Positions 37,636 through 46,485 of a DNA stretch of 52,928 nucleotides are shown here, one piece after another. The notes beneath the pieces were generated by a model that was given only the letters and a program-made list of their open reading frames with translations, was not told the DNA's origin and did no database searches. Both the position numbers and the translations under genes were made by a program. The stretch's first letter is position 1. Each line of letters begins with the position of its first letter. Origin of the DNA: Lachnospiraceae bacterium (GTDB lineage: Bacteria; Bacillota; Clostridia; Lachnospirales; Lachnospiraceae); contig QXWV01000023.1 of assembly GCA_009911195.1 (NCBI GenBank), positions 1 through 52,928 of the forward strand, read 5' to 3'.

Positions 37636-37959
37636 TTAATGATGTCCTCTCCTGTGATGCCCGCCTCTTCGCCTATGGCAAGACCGGGTATATGTTTTTT
37701 CTGTACAATGGTCGCAAACTCCGTCTTCATCCTCATCGATGAAATATGCACATGCATGATGTCCTGCTCCGCAAACACTGTTTCCGTCTGCATCTAAGCA
37801 AAGGCTGTTATCGCAGATACCATCCTCATTTTCATCAATAAAGCATCCATACTCCGCGCAATCCTGGCCACCGCAATAGTCATGCCTATGGGCAGAAACT
37901 GGAAGCACTGATGAAAATACCATCAGACATGTTAACGTTGCTATTACTGTCTTTTTCAT
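37636..37959 (-). CDS. Small exported Cys/His/Asp-rich protein
   Basis: The 107-residue protein has a classical signal peptide (MKKTVIATLTCLMVFSSVLP, cleavage near VSAH). The mature part has about ten Cys and three FIDENEDGICD/FIDEDEDGVCD-type DxDxDGxCD loops resembling EF-hand or dockerin Ca sites, and ends in an Arg/His-rich tail. A metal-binding or cell-surface role is plausible. The start follows GAGGG. The leader contains a pseudoknot candidate. Confidence 0.7.
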   Translation of the reverse strand: MKKTVIATLTCLMVFSSVLPVSAHRHDYCGGQDCAEYGCFIDENEDGICDNSLCLDADGNSVCGAGHHACAYFIDEDEDGVCDHCTEKTYTRSCHRRRGGHHRRGHH

Positions 37960-37975
37960 ACTTACCCTCATTTCT

Positions 37976-38114
37976 GCACTGCTTTTCATAATTTGGGTGG
38001 GAATACGCTGCCTTCCCTCACCCGCTGTACGAGGTATATACCATGAAATAGCCAAACCCTTTCATACACCGCCGCACATCATAAAGCTTGCGGCAACAGT
38101 GCCGACGCAAACTT
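37976..38114 (-). ncRNA. Pseudoknot leader RNA candidate, copy 2
   Basis: On the minus strand AAGTTTGCG pairs with CGCAAGCTT (one G-U), and the enclosed loop contains GCACTGT. Far downstream, GCAGTGC lies immediately before AGAAATGAGG; it pairs with the loop over 7 bases (one G-U). The spacer is longer than in the other copies (about 100 bases) and holds its own hairpins. Confidence 0.55.
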
Positions 38115-38131
38115 CATATAATTTTTACTTT

Positions 38132-38359
38132 TTAGGAAACCAATAAAAACTGCCATGCAGCTCTTATTGCCCCACCATATATTTTGAACTGATTATAGCA
38201 TTCCCTCTGCCCATTTTCAATATGATAAATTCTATTTTTTGAAAAATATTTTTTTAAAGTAATCTCAGAGATAATTGTTCCTCCAACATAACATTCCGTT
38301 TTAAAGTTATTGCTATAAAGTAGCAACTTTTCTGCCAAATAATGCAGGATTATTGACAT
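38132..38359 (-). CDS. Possible small ORF upstream of the exported protein leader
   Basis: A 75-residue frame, MSIILHYLAEKLLLYSNNF at its start, has AGAGAGG just before the ATG. It has no recognisable domain and lies in the 490-base divergent gap between the exported protein and MarR genes. It could be real or chance; nothing else was seen in the gap apart from the leader. Confidence 0.25.
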   Translation of the reverse strand: MSIILHYLAEKLLLYSNNFKTECYVGGTIISEITLKKYFSKNRIYHIENGQRECYNQFKIYGGAIRAAWQFLLVS

Positions 38360-38452
38360 TTCCTCTCTATCAGTCTAGTATACAAAGTGAACATTCCTCT
38401 TTATATTTGATTGAAGGCTAAAACATTACATAATCAAAAGGTGCTGTTTATT

Positions 38453-38896
38453 ATGAATGAAAAATTATTGGAAGCATGGCTTCGGCTTACTACCATATTA
38501 TGCAATGACAGGATTGTCTCTGAAATGCCCTATAACGAAGCATTAATCTGCAACATTTTATACCGTCATCAAATGCGGGATAAAGTTAATAAGCTGACGG
38601 CCACCGACTTATGCCGCCAGACCAAAATGCTGAAATCACAAATGAACCGGACATTACAGAAAATGGAAGAAAAAAATATAATTACAAGACAGCGTTCCTC
38701 CACAGACCGTCGGCAAATATTCATCTCCTTGAACCCAAACGCCGATTCCTTTTATATCCAGCACCATAAAAGTTTAAGGCTAATTGATGCATTGGCCACA
38801 AAAGCCGGCCCGGAAAAATCCCAGGAAGCCATTGATTTATTCACTTATATTGCGAATATGGCAGAAGAAATGATAGAGGATAACACAGAAAGTTGA
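38453..38896 (+). CDS. MarR-like winged-helix transcriptional regulator
   Basis: The 147-residue protein has a MarR-type winged helix: TATDLCRQTKMLKSQMNRTL recognition region and RQRSSTDRRQIFISL wing. The start at 38453 follows AAAGGTG; the longer frame from 38411 lacks a site. It may regulate itself or the adjacent gene. Ligand unknown. Confidence 0.83.
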   Translation: MNEKLLEAWLRLTTILCNDRIVSEMPYNEALICNILYRHQMRDKVNKLTATDLCRQTKMLKSQMNRTLQKMEEKNIITRQRSSTDRRQIFISLNPNADSFYIQHHKSLRLIDALATKAGPEKSQEAIDLFTYIANMAEEMIEDNTES

Positions 38897-38936
38897 TTTT
38901 CTGCCCCTCACCAGACTTTAGAAAGGCAAAACTCTT

Positions 38937-39410
38937 ATGGATAAAATGACCTCCGAACAACGCAGCCGCACTATGAGCCATATCCGGAGCAAGGATACGA
39001 AAATTGAGCGCATTCTACGCAAAGCCTTGTGGAACAAGGGCTACCGATACCGGAAAAATTACAAGCTGCTCCCCGGCTCCCCGGATATCGCCATTACAAA
39101 ATACAAAATTGCCATTTTCTGCGACAGCGAATTTTTTCATGGCTATAATTGGGAAATCAAAAAACAGAAGCTTGGCCAAAACAAAGAATACTGGATAAAA
39201 AAAATAGAACGCAATATAGCGCGTGACCGTGAATCCGACCTTAAGCTTATCGCCCTGGGATGGACTCCTATGCATTTCTGGGGGGAAGATATTATAAAGC
39301 ACACAAACGAATGCGTCGAGGCCATCGCTGACCTCATCTTTGAGCTGCAAATTACCATGTATGAAGATAGTTTGAAGCAAACAGATGATACGGGATGGGG
39401 CAGTATTTAA
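38937..39410 (+). CDS. Vsr-like very-short-patch/DUF559-type endonuclease
   Basis: The 157-residue protein begins TSEQRSRTMSHIRSKDTKIE, the Vsr N-terminal motif, followed by LLPGSPDIAI (PD...xIxxxK core: PDIAITKYKIAIF) and FFHGYNW where Vsr has FWHGH. The last part (LGWTPMHFWGEDI) also fits Vsr. It nicks mismatched DNA in the family; no Dcm methylase is near, so it may be a diverged stand-alone form. It follows MarR by 40 bases. Confidence 0.78.
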   Translation: MDKMTSEQRSRTMSHIRSKDTKIERILRKALWNKGYRYRKNYKLLPGSPDIAITKYKIAIFCDSEFFHGYNWEIKKQKLGQNKEYWIKKIERNIARDRESDLKLIALGWTPMHFWGEDIIKHTNECVEAIADLIFELQITMYEDSLKQTDDTGWGSI

Positions 39411-39413
39411 AAA

Positions 39414-39486
39414 TGGAGCATACGGGATTCGAACCCGTGACCTCCACACTGCCAGTGTGGCGCGCTCCCAACTGCGCCAATGCCCC
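39414..39486 (-). tRNA. tRNA-Ala (anticodon GGC)
   Basis: The 73-base minus-strand gene folds as a full cloverleaf: acceptor GGGGCAT/ATGCTCC with a G3-U70 pair (the alanine identity element), anticodon arm CCACA-CTGGCAG-TGTGG giving GGC, and T arm ACGGG-TTCGAAT-CCCGT. CCA is not encoded. A TATACT -10-like element lies about 15 bases upstream. Confidence 0.95.
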
Positions 39487-39540
39487 ATAAAAGCAGTATA
39501 ACATAAATCCAGAAAAAAACAATAAGAAATTTTATTTATC

Positions 39541-39849
39541 CGCGGAAATTAATTTTTATGGGCAGCGCAGCGGGCAGGGAGTTTGGCCCATGCAGTGTTC
39601 CGTTTTGCGGCTAGGATAAAAAACAGATTTCACTAATGAAATGGATAAAGAGGTTGGATGCGGCCGGGGCGGAAACAACGGGCATCCATGCCCATGTTTC
39701 CTAAAACCGCCATCCATGGCGGTTTTTCCCTGGATATCCATCCATTTCATAAGTGAAATTGCTGTTTTGTATCAATAGCCTTAAAACGGAACACTGCATG
39801 GGCCAAACTCCCTGCCCGCTGCGCTGCCCATAAAAATTAATTTCCGTGC
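39541..39849. mobile_element. MITE-like element with long terminal inverted repeats
   Basis: About 105 bases at the left (from CGCGGAAATTAATTTTTATG) are nearly the exact reverse complement of the right end. Each arm ends near the palindrome ATTTCAYNNRTGAAAT. The element is flanked on both sides by TATTTATC (39533-39540 and 39850-39857), an 8-bp target duplication. The centre (about 100 bp) has AAAACCGCCAT/ATGGCGGTTTT hairpins and no gene. Its arms define the family-2 repeat. The size and lack of a transposase make it non-autonomous. Confidence 0.85.
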
Positions 39850-41126
39850 TATTTATCGTGAATTTTCTCCGTATACCATATAGGTTCTACATTATCCTCA
39901 TCGGGGATGACTTTGTTGGACACATACTGGAATCCCCCATCCTCCAAAACCCGAATTGTAACTTCATGGCTGAAAGCTTTATCCAAGTTTTCTATTGGCC
40001 AGACTGCGTTCACTCTAAGCTTCCATATTCCGCCTTCCCCCTTTTCCAGGGATACCACCTCTGGATATGGATTGTTAGGGGAAGAAGCGCAGTCATAAAA
40101 CCCTCTGCTCCTATATTCATAAGCCCTGTCTGTTTCTCTGTAATTTCCATAAGCGCGCAGCGTTTCTTTATCCATCCGGAAATAGGATAATATCACTTTT
40201 TCATATTCCTCTTCGGACACCAGATAGGACTTTCCTTCTATTGTCTGCTCATAAGGCAAGGGCTTTCCATAGGTATGGGCATATAGCTTTGCAAATAAAT
40301 CATCGAAATCCAATGCGCCAAAGTCTTCCTCCGTCCAATCCAGCAAAAACACATGATTGGCATCGTAACCGATGGGAAGAATATATTTCCGGTTGTATTC
40401 CCTGCAGGTTTCTTCCAGCGGATGCACCCGGATAGCTGTATAGCCCTGCGCCCCATCATATCCTTGGGGAACGCTTTCGCGGAAGAAAAAATAACCGTTC
40501 CCGGAAAATTCCCACTCACTGGCAGGAAAACGATGGACATAGTCCACTTCCGGCATCCCGCCTTTCCACTGGAGCACGCTGCGCGTCACAAACAGTTCCC
40601 CTTGTGCCGCTTCCAAATCAAAACGGATAAACCCCCCGTCTTCCATTACAGAAAAGATAACCGCTTCCCCTTCTTTGCCTGCTTTCGCCAGCCAGCAAAA
40701 CTCCTCTATTTTCTCCGGGTTAGTCAAATTTACCTGGTTTTCGTTTTCCCTGTCAAGGGCACAATAGCCCTTTTCCCCCAGCCTGTCAACAATATCCTGT
40801 ATGGTCTGGAGGCTGCCCAGGCTTCCTTCTTTCGCCGCCTTTTCATAAATATCGCGATAAGCCTCAGCTATCTGCCGGGAGGAATCCGTTCCTTCGTTAT
40901 AATCCAATTCCCCATTATCTTCCTCCCCTTCAACGTATTCTATCCTCCCTTCGCCTCCTACCCTCTCCCTGATTTCTCTGCCATACGCTTCCTCTTCGCC
41001 GCTGCCTCCACATCCCCCTGAACAGATTACAGATAATATGCATATCCCATATAGCCCAATCCCAGTCAAAAGGGAAGCATATCTTTGCCTTTTTCTCCAA
41101 AACTTCTCCTTATTCCCCACTTTCAT
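39849..41126 (-). CDS. Hypothetical lipoprotein/membrane-anchored protein
   Basis: The 425-residue protein has an N-terminal membrane segment (LTGIGLYGICILSVICSGGC) and a weak lipobox, then Glu-rich sequence and a mixed alpha-beta extracellular part (HPLEETCREYNRKYILPIG, RVLEDGGFQYVSNKV). I do not recognise a family; DUF6070-type proteins of Lachnospiraceae look broadly similar. It overlaps the PBP gene by 17 bp, so the two are co-transcribed. The stop codon lies at the edge of the MITE. Confidence 0.65.
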   Translation of the reverse strand: MKVGNKEKFWRKRQRYASLLTGIGLYGICILSVICSGGCGGSGEEEAYGREIRERVGGEGRIEYVEGEEDNGELDYNEGTDSSRQIAEAYRDIYEKAAKEGSLGSLQTIQDIVDRLGEKGYCALDRENENQVNLTNPEKIEEFCWLAKAGKEGEAVIFSVMEDGGFIRFDLEAAQGELFVTRSVLQWKGGMPEVDYVHRFPASEWEFSGNGYFFFRESVPQGYDGAQGYTAIRVHPLEETCREYNRKYILPIGYDANHVFLLDWTEEDFGALDFDDLFAKLYAHTYGKPLPYEQTIEGKSYLVSEEEYEKVILSYFRMDKETLRAYGNYRETDRAYEYRSRGFYDCASSPNNPYPEVVSLEKGEGGIWKLRVNAVWPIENLDKAFSHEVTIRVLEDGGFQYVSNKVIPDEDNVEPIWYTEKIHDK

Positions 41127-43296
41127 AGCCTTTCCCATACAATATATCCAGAATCCGGCTCGTTTTCCCTACCACATAGCCGCTGCCGCCACGTTCTTTC
41201 ACATCCTCTACCATGCTGGCAATTAAAATAGGGGTTTTCACGTCCTGTTCCGGCGTAAGCACCACAAACCAGCCCAGCTCCGTTCCTTCCGTATCCTCTT
41301 TGGAATCCTTTATTTCAGCCGTTCCTGTCTTCCCTGCCAAAACCAAATCATCCCTATGTGCACCATAGCCTGTTCCCTCCGGGCTGTTTACTATTTTTTT
41401 CAGCCCCTCCTGCACACGCTGCGCTGCCGCCTCCGAAAAGGCTTCCGGAATCCACCAATCCGCCTGGGCTTCCTCCTGATAAACCAGATAAGGCTGCACT
41501 ATATTTCCCCCGTTGCAGAAAGCCGTATAAATACAAGCCAGATGCAAAGGGTTCACCAGCATTTGCCCCTGTCCGTAGCCGCTGTCAGCCAACTGGACTT
41601 CCGTTTCTATTGATTCCGTATTGGAAAATTTAGAAGCGGCCATGGAAATCTCAAAAGGCAGTGGTTCATCAAATCCAAGCTTCTGCAACTGTTCCTTCCA
41701 TTTATCCCCGCCGATTTTCAGCGCTGCTTTAGCAAAATAAATATTATCCGAATAAATCAACGCATTTTCCAAAACCACAGGTTCATACTCATGCAAAGTT
41801 GTCACATAATAAGACCCCCATGAGCTGTCCTTCTGCCAGCTTAACCCTTCCTTCCCAAAATCTTCTTCCGGGTCAATCGCACCGGTTTCCAGACCTATCG
41901 CCGCTGTCACCGGCTTAAAGGAAGAACCGGGACACCACACCTGGCGGAAACGGTTGTATAAAGGCTGCCTTTCATCTTCATTTAACAAATCCCACTGTGA
42001 CTGGGACATTCCCAGGATGAAATTATTATTGTTATAGGAAGGCGTGCTGACCAGGGCCAGCACTTCCCCCGTATAAGGATTCATGGCCACGCTGCAGCTT
42101 TCATCTTCCTTAAACTGCCCATATAAAATAGCCTGTATCTGGCTATCAATCGTTAGCGTAATATCCCTGCCGTCCTCCACTGGCCGGTTAGCCAGTTCCT
42201 TCTTCTCCGTTCCGTCACCATCCACAATGTAAATCCGGTATCCGGTCTGGCCTTTCAGCTCCTTTTCAAACAGCCCTTCCATTCCGCTTCGTCCGATGAC
42301 GCTATTCGCCGTATATCCTTCCCCCTCGTGCTTTTCCAGGTCTTCCGCCGTAACATTCTGGACATAGCCCACCAAGTGCGCTGCCGCATCCCCCAGAGGG
42401 TATTCCCTTACCTCCGTATCGGTAATCATCACTCCGGGAATCTCCAGCAGCTTGTCCTGCCTCTCCTTTTCCCTCAGCATCTCTTCGCTGGGCTCCCATG
42501 ACATCAACTCGATTTCACCTACTTTGAGAACTGTTTTTAAGGGAACAAAATAATCGTCCTTCACCCAGGAAGCCGACAAATTTTTCTCCACCGTTTCCGG
42601 CTTCATTTCAAGCAGTTGTGCGATTTCCTCCACCGCACTTTCCCTCTCCTCCAGTTTGCCCGGAACAATGCCCACCGAAGAAGCCGTTCCTTTTCCTGCC
42701 AGCAGGAAACCATTCCTGTCAAAAATCTCTCCCCTTTCCGGCTCGGTTGCCGATACCCTCACCTTATCCCCCGATTCCAATCCCGGAAAAATCAGCCCGT
42801 CATTCCACACCAAAAAGTAGCCTTTGTCCTCCCCCTCTTCCTTCTTTATAAAATATGCCTCATTATCGAAGCTGACCGTTCCCGCCACCGTCTCGCAGGA
42901 ACTGCGATAAGCAACTGCCATCCGCTCCTCATCGTATACAATATCGGTAATCTCCAGATTCTTTGCTTCAATCCCCCTGTAAATAGCCGAGTTCCTTTCC
43001 ACAAAATCCTCCAGCCCTATATTTCCTGAAGTCTCCCCGTCCAGCATTCCATACATCTTCTCATATTCTTCCCCATTTACACACTCCATATATTCCGCCA
43101 AAAGCTCCGGCGGCTTTTTCCATCCTTTTTCCTTATCTGCAAATATGAAAATATAAGCAGCAGCCCCTGCTAAAAGCACTATAGCAAAAGTTACCAGCAT
43201 ATACAGCGCTATCTTTAATCCCCGTTTATTTCTGTTGCTTTTTCTTCCCCGCCTCCTATGGTTCTTTCTGCTTTTTGTGCTCATCCTGACTACCAT
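41110..43296 (-). CDS. Class B penicillin-binding protein with MecA_N-type domain
   Basis: The 728-residue protein has a basic cytoplasmic tail, one membrane helix (about 35-55), an NTF2-like MecA_N domain (ELLAEYMECVNGEEYEKMYG), a PBP dimerisation domain and a transpeptidase domain: SSFK (about 457), SDN (about 514) and KTG (about 653). This order is that of PBP2a/PBP3-like low-affinity enzymes, so it may help in beta-lactam tolerance. The start at 43296 has GGGAG at good spacing, better than the TTG frame from 43347. A BlaI-like operator lies upstream. Confidence 0.9.
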   Translation of the reverse strand: MVVRMSTKSRKNHRRRGRKSNRNKRGLKIALYMLVTFAIVLLAGAAAYIFIFADKEKGWKKPPELLAEYMECVNGEEYEKMYGMLDGETSGNIGLEDFVERNSAIYRGIEAKNLEITDIVYDEERMAVAYRSSCETVAGTVSFDNEAYFIKKEEGEDKGYFLVWNDGLIFPGLESGDKVRVSATEPERGEIFDRNGFLLAGKGTASSVGIVPGKLEERESAVEEIAQLLEMKPETVEKNLSASWVKDDYFVPLKTVLKVGEIELMSWEPSEEMLREKERQDKLLEIPGVMITDTEVREYPLGDAAAHLVGYVQNVTAEDLEKHEGEGYTANSVIGRSGMEGLFEKELKGQTGYRIYIVDGDGTEKKELANRPVEDGRDITLTIDSQIQAILYGQFKEDESCSVAMNPYTGEVLALVSTPSYNNNNFILGMSQSQWDLLNEDERQPLYNRFRQVWCPGSSFKPVTAAIGLETGAIDPEEDFGKEGLSWQKDSSWGSYYVTTLHEYEPVVLENALIYSDNIYFAKAALKIGGDKWKEQLQKLGFDEPLPFEISMAASKFSNTESIETEVQLADSGYGQGQMLVNPLHLACIYTAFCNGGNIVQPYLVYQEEAQADWWIPEAFSEAAAQRVQEGLKKIVNSPEGTGYGAHRDDLVLAGKTGTAEIKDSKEDTEGTELGWFVVLTPEQDVKTPILIASMVEDVKERGGSGYVVGKTSRILDILYGKGYESGE

Positions 43297-43382
43297 GCCC
43301 TTTCTCCCAATCCGGAAACTTTCATGCTCTCTCAAAACTTTTTTCAATTGATTCGGACAATTTATGCCTCTCCCCTCTTTAA

Positions 43383-43411
43383 ATATTACAACTGTAGGAT
43401 TTTTATGTCAA
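43383..43411 (-). promoter_or_regulatory. PBP promoter with BlaI-like operator
   Basis: On the minus strand, TTGACA (43411-43406) and TAATAT (43388-43383) are 17 bases apart. The palindrome TACAGTTGTA at 43387-43396 overlaps the -10. TACAnnTGTA is the core of BlaI/MecI operators, which control beta-lactam-induced genes. No blaI/blaR gene lies in the window. Confidence 0.65.
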
Positions 43412-43517
43412 GCTTTTTATTGCTTTTATGATTTGATTGCCAAGAGCCACGCCTACAGATGGCTCTTGGCACATTGCACAAAAACGGTCGGTGCAAATTT
43501 AGGAATTTTGCAAAACG

Positions 43518-44486
43518 TTATTTCACCAGATAATACCCCAGTTTAATTTCCTTTAAATCCGTTCCTCCCTGGTGCAAAATCTCCATCAGCATCCCTGCCG
43601 CCATCTCCCCGCTTTTTTCATAGGAATAATGCACAGTTAATAATGGCGGAGCCATTACCCCCGCCATATCTGAATCTCCCTGCCCTGCCACCAGCGTCCG
43701 CCCGGGAACATGGATTCCCCGTTCCCGCAAACATTTCACCGCACCGGCCGCCATTGTATCTGTAGCACAAATAATTCCATCCAATTCCCCACATTTTTCC
43801 AGCAGCTCCCCGGTTTTTTCATATCCGGAAGCAACCGTGAAAGCAGAAATCACATAATTTTGGGCAAATTCCTCCAGTCCGGCATCCTCCAGCGCATCCT
43901 GGAAGCCTTTGTAACGCTGCTCCCCTACCGCTTTATCCTGCCAGATAGCACCTACATAGCCTAACTTTTTCCGCCCTGTTTCCAGCATATACTTTGTCAA
44001 ATCATAAGAAGCATGATAATCGTCATGGTAAACACAGCAGCAGCCAGGAAGCTGCTGCCCTATGAGCACAACGGGTACCGGCATATTTTTCAAAACCTGT
44101 TTATGCTTCGTCGAAAACACCGTGGCTACCAGGATTACCCCATCCACCTGTTTTTCGCTAAAAGCATCCAGGTATTCCAGTTCCTTTTCCGGGTCATTCT
44201 GGGTTACTGCCAAAAGCATCTGATACCCTCTCCCGTTCAATATGGAAAGAATACCTTCTACCACCCTTCCGATGGATGCCGACGCCACTTTCGGCACAAT
44301 TACTCCTATCATTTTTGTTTTTTTCGTCCTAAGCGTCTGCGCCTGCACAGAAGGGCGGTATCCGGTTTCCTCCACTACCCTGCGGATTTTTTCCCTCTTT
44401 TCCTCCGAAATATACCCGTCATTAAAGTAACGGGAAACAGATGCGCTGGACACCCCGGCCCGCTTCGCAATTTCCGCTATATTCAT
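43518..44486 (-). CDS. LacI family transcriptional regulator
   Basis: The 322-residue protein begins with the LacI helix-turn-helix (MNIAEIAKRAGVSSASVSRY, with hinge helix QAQTLRTKKT) followed by a periplasmic-binding-like sugar-sensor domain (MIGVIVPKVASASIG, GIICATDTMAAGA). It is last in the sucrose-type operon and probably represses it from the operators at 49276-49390. A hairpin (GCCAAGAGCCA/TGGCTCTTGGC) lies just after it, with no T tract. Confidence 0.92.
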   Translation of the reverse strand: MNIAEIAKRAGVSSASVSRYFNDGYISEEKREKIRRVVEETGYRPSVQAQTLRTKKTKMIGVIVPKVASASIGRVVEGILSILNGRGYQMLLAVTQNDPEKELEYLDAFSEKQVDGVILVATVFSTKHKQVLKNMPVPVVLIGQQLPGCCCVYHDDYHASYDLTKYMLETGRKKLGYVGAIWQDKAVGEQRYKGFQDALEDAGLEEFAQNYVISAFTVASGYEKTGELLEKCGELDGIICATDTMAAGAVKCLRERGIHVPGRTLVAGQGDSDMAGVMAPPLLTVHYSYEKSGEMAAGMLMEILHQGGTDLKEIKLGYYLVK

Positions 44487-44514
44487 CCGGCTGCTCCTTA
44501 TTTTCCATTATCTG

Positions 44515-46359
44515 CTATTTCCTTTTCAAATAATAAAAACCGTATGCTGGTATGTTCACCCCTATGGGCTTCAACTCTTCCCCTGAAATCAATTCCACAT
44601 AATCGCCGTCCGTCTCGTTAATCCAGGCCGTCTTGTCAAATTCGCTGAAGTTAAACAATCCGATGATTTTTTCCCCTTCAAAGCATCTGGCTATGCACAG
44701 AACCGAAGATTCCCATGTATCAATGGTCCATGTATCCGCATTGGATACGAAAGCTTTTTCTTTTTTCCGAATCTGCTCTAACTGCTCCAGGCGACGGAAG
44801 ATTTTCCCTTCCACCGTATCCTTTTTGGAAATATTCCCCGCCAGTTCCCAGTTCATCGCCCCCCTGTGGATATAACGGGAATCCGGCGCTTTATCCGGGT
44901 CTTCTTTATAGGTATAATCGTTGACCTGACCGATTTCATCCCCGCTGTAAAGCACCGGTATCCCGGACTGCATGAACATATAGGCATGAAGCATCACATC
45001 CATTTGAACAGCCTTCTCCATGGCCGCCTCATCCTGCTCAAAACCGGCTTTTTCTACGCCGCACATGGATGCTGTAGTTCCGCAGAACCTGGCATCCCCT
45101 GTCACCGGGTCCGCATTATAAAGCTCTCCTCTGCTATTGCTCTCCCCGGTATATCCCTGGAAATAATCGTTCAAATATTTTTTATGGGAACGTTCCCCAA
45201 TGCCTTCCGACTTGAGCGCCCCATAATCCAGCCCCCAGCCAATATCATCATGGCAGCGGAGATAATTCAGGAACACATAATCCTTTGGCAGGGAATTCAC
45301 AATATCCAACTGTTTTTTCAGTAGCCGAACATCCCTGGTAGCCACCGTATGCCATGTAGTCGCCATTGTTGTAACATTATAAAGCATATGGCATTCCGGC
45401 TTTTCCACCGTCCCAAAATATGGAACTACCTTTTCCGGCTCCATCACTACTTCACCAAGAAGAAGGACTCCCGGACATACAATTTCGCTTATCATACGCA
45501 TCATGCGCACAATGGTATGTACTTGGGGAAGGTTTCTGCACGGCGTATTCAGTTCCTTCCATATATAGGGCACTGCATCGATGCGGATGATATCTATTCC
45601 TTTATTAGCCAGGAAAAGGAAATTGTACATCATTTCGTTGAATACCCGGGGATTTTTATAATTCAAATCCCACTGGTATGGATAAAACGTGGTCATCACA
45701 AAATGTTTCTGCTCCGGCAGATATGTGAAATTCCCCGGTGCGGTAGTGGGGAATACCTGTGGCACAGTCTGCTCATATAAGGACGGTATGTAGGAATTTT
45801 CAAAGAAAAAGTAACGGCTCATATATTCCCCGTCGCCCTCTCTGGCCTTTTTCGCCCATTCATGGTCCTCCGAAGTATGGTTCATCACAAAGTCCATACA
45901 TACGTTTATCCCCTTCTTATGGCATGCCTCTGTTAAATCCTCCAAATCCTCCATAGAGCCCAGATTCTCCTGAACCTTCCGGAAATCCGAAACTGCATAC
46001 CCTCCGTCGGAACGTCCTTTCGGAGTTTCCAGGAAAGGCATCAGATGGACATAATTCACATTGCATTTCTCTACGTAATCCAGCCTGGACTGCACGCCCT
46101 TCATATTCCCCGCAAAATTATCGATATAAAACATCATCCCAAGCATATCGTTCTGTTTATACCAGTCCTGATGTGCTTCCCGCTTTTTATCCAGGGTCTT
46201 TAAATCTTTTTTTCTATCCTGGTAAAAAACCTCCATTTTATCGCACAATTCAGCAAACATTGAACTGTTGTCAAACAATTCCATATAAAGCCAGCGTAGC
46301 TCCTCAAAATGCCTTTCAAATCTCTTCTGATAAGTTTTCTTTGCAGCATTTTCTTTCAT
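44515..46359 (-). CDS. Amylosucrase-like GH13 glycoside hydrolase
   Basis: The 614-residue protein has the helical N-terminal part of amylosucrases and a (beta/alpha)8 barrel: DFVMNHTSEDHEWA, nucleophile Asp in DIIRIDAVPYIWKE, acid/base Glu in LLLGEVVMEPEK and the third Asp in LRCHDDIGW. It has no signal peptide and is cytoplasmic. In this operon it probably acts on sucrose or a related alpha-glucoside brought in by the PTS. The start is set by GGAGGAGGG before the ATG at 46359. Confidence 0.86.
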   Translation of the reverse strand: MKENAAKKTYQKRFERHFEELRWLYMELFDNSSMFAELCDKMEVFYQDRKKDLKTLDKKREAHQDWYKQNDMLGMMFYIDNFAGNMKGVQSRLDYVEKCNVNYVHLMPFLETPKGRSDGGYAVSDFRKVQENLGSMEDLEDLTEACHKKGINVCMDFVMNHTSEDHEWAKKAREGDGEYMSRYFFFENSYIPSLYEQTVPQVFPTTAPGNFTYLPEQKHFVMTTFYPYQWDLNYKNPRVFNEMMYNFLFLANKGIDIIRIDAVPYIWKELNTPCRNLPQVHTIVRMMRMISEIVCPGVLLLGEVVMEPEKVVPYFGTVEKPECHMLYNVTTMATTWHTVATRDVRLLKKQLDIVNSLPKDYVFLNYLRCHDDIGWGLDYGALKSEGIGERSHKKYLNDYFQGYTGESNSRGELYNADPVTGDARFCGTTASMCGVEKAGFEQDEAAMEKAVQMDVMLHAYMFMQSGIPVLYSGDEIGQVNDYTYKEDPDKAPDSRYIHRGAMNWELAGNISKKDTVEGKIFRRLEQLEQIRKKEKAFVSNADTWTIDTWESSVLCIARCFEGEKIIGLFNFSEFDKTAWINETDGDYVELISGEELKPIGVNIPAYGFYYLKRK

Positions 46360-46485
46360 GCACTTTCCCTCCTCCAAGCTTTCCATCTTGTCATTTTGGC
46401 GTCCCCCTATGCTTATCAATAATCTATGGCAGCCCAGCCCAGAACCTTACACTGCCATAAGCTATTTATTTCATTCATTATAACA

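Noticed and set aside
39541-39849. MITE region as a small-protein gene
   Set aside because: Short frames here come from the inverted arms and lack ribosome sites; the long inverted repeat with target duplication explains the sequence.
43440-43480. Hairpin after LacI as an intrinsic terminator
   Set aside because: The GCCAAGAGCCA/TGGCTCTTGGC stem is strong but no T run follows on the minus strand, so I only mention it in the LacI entry.
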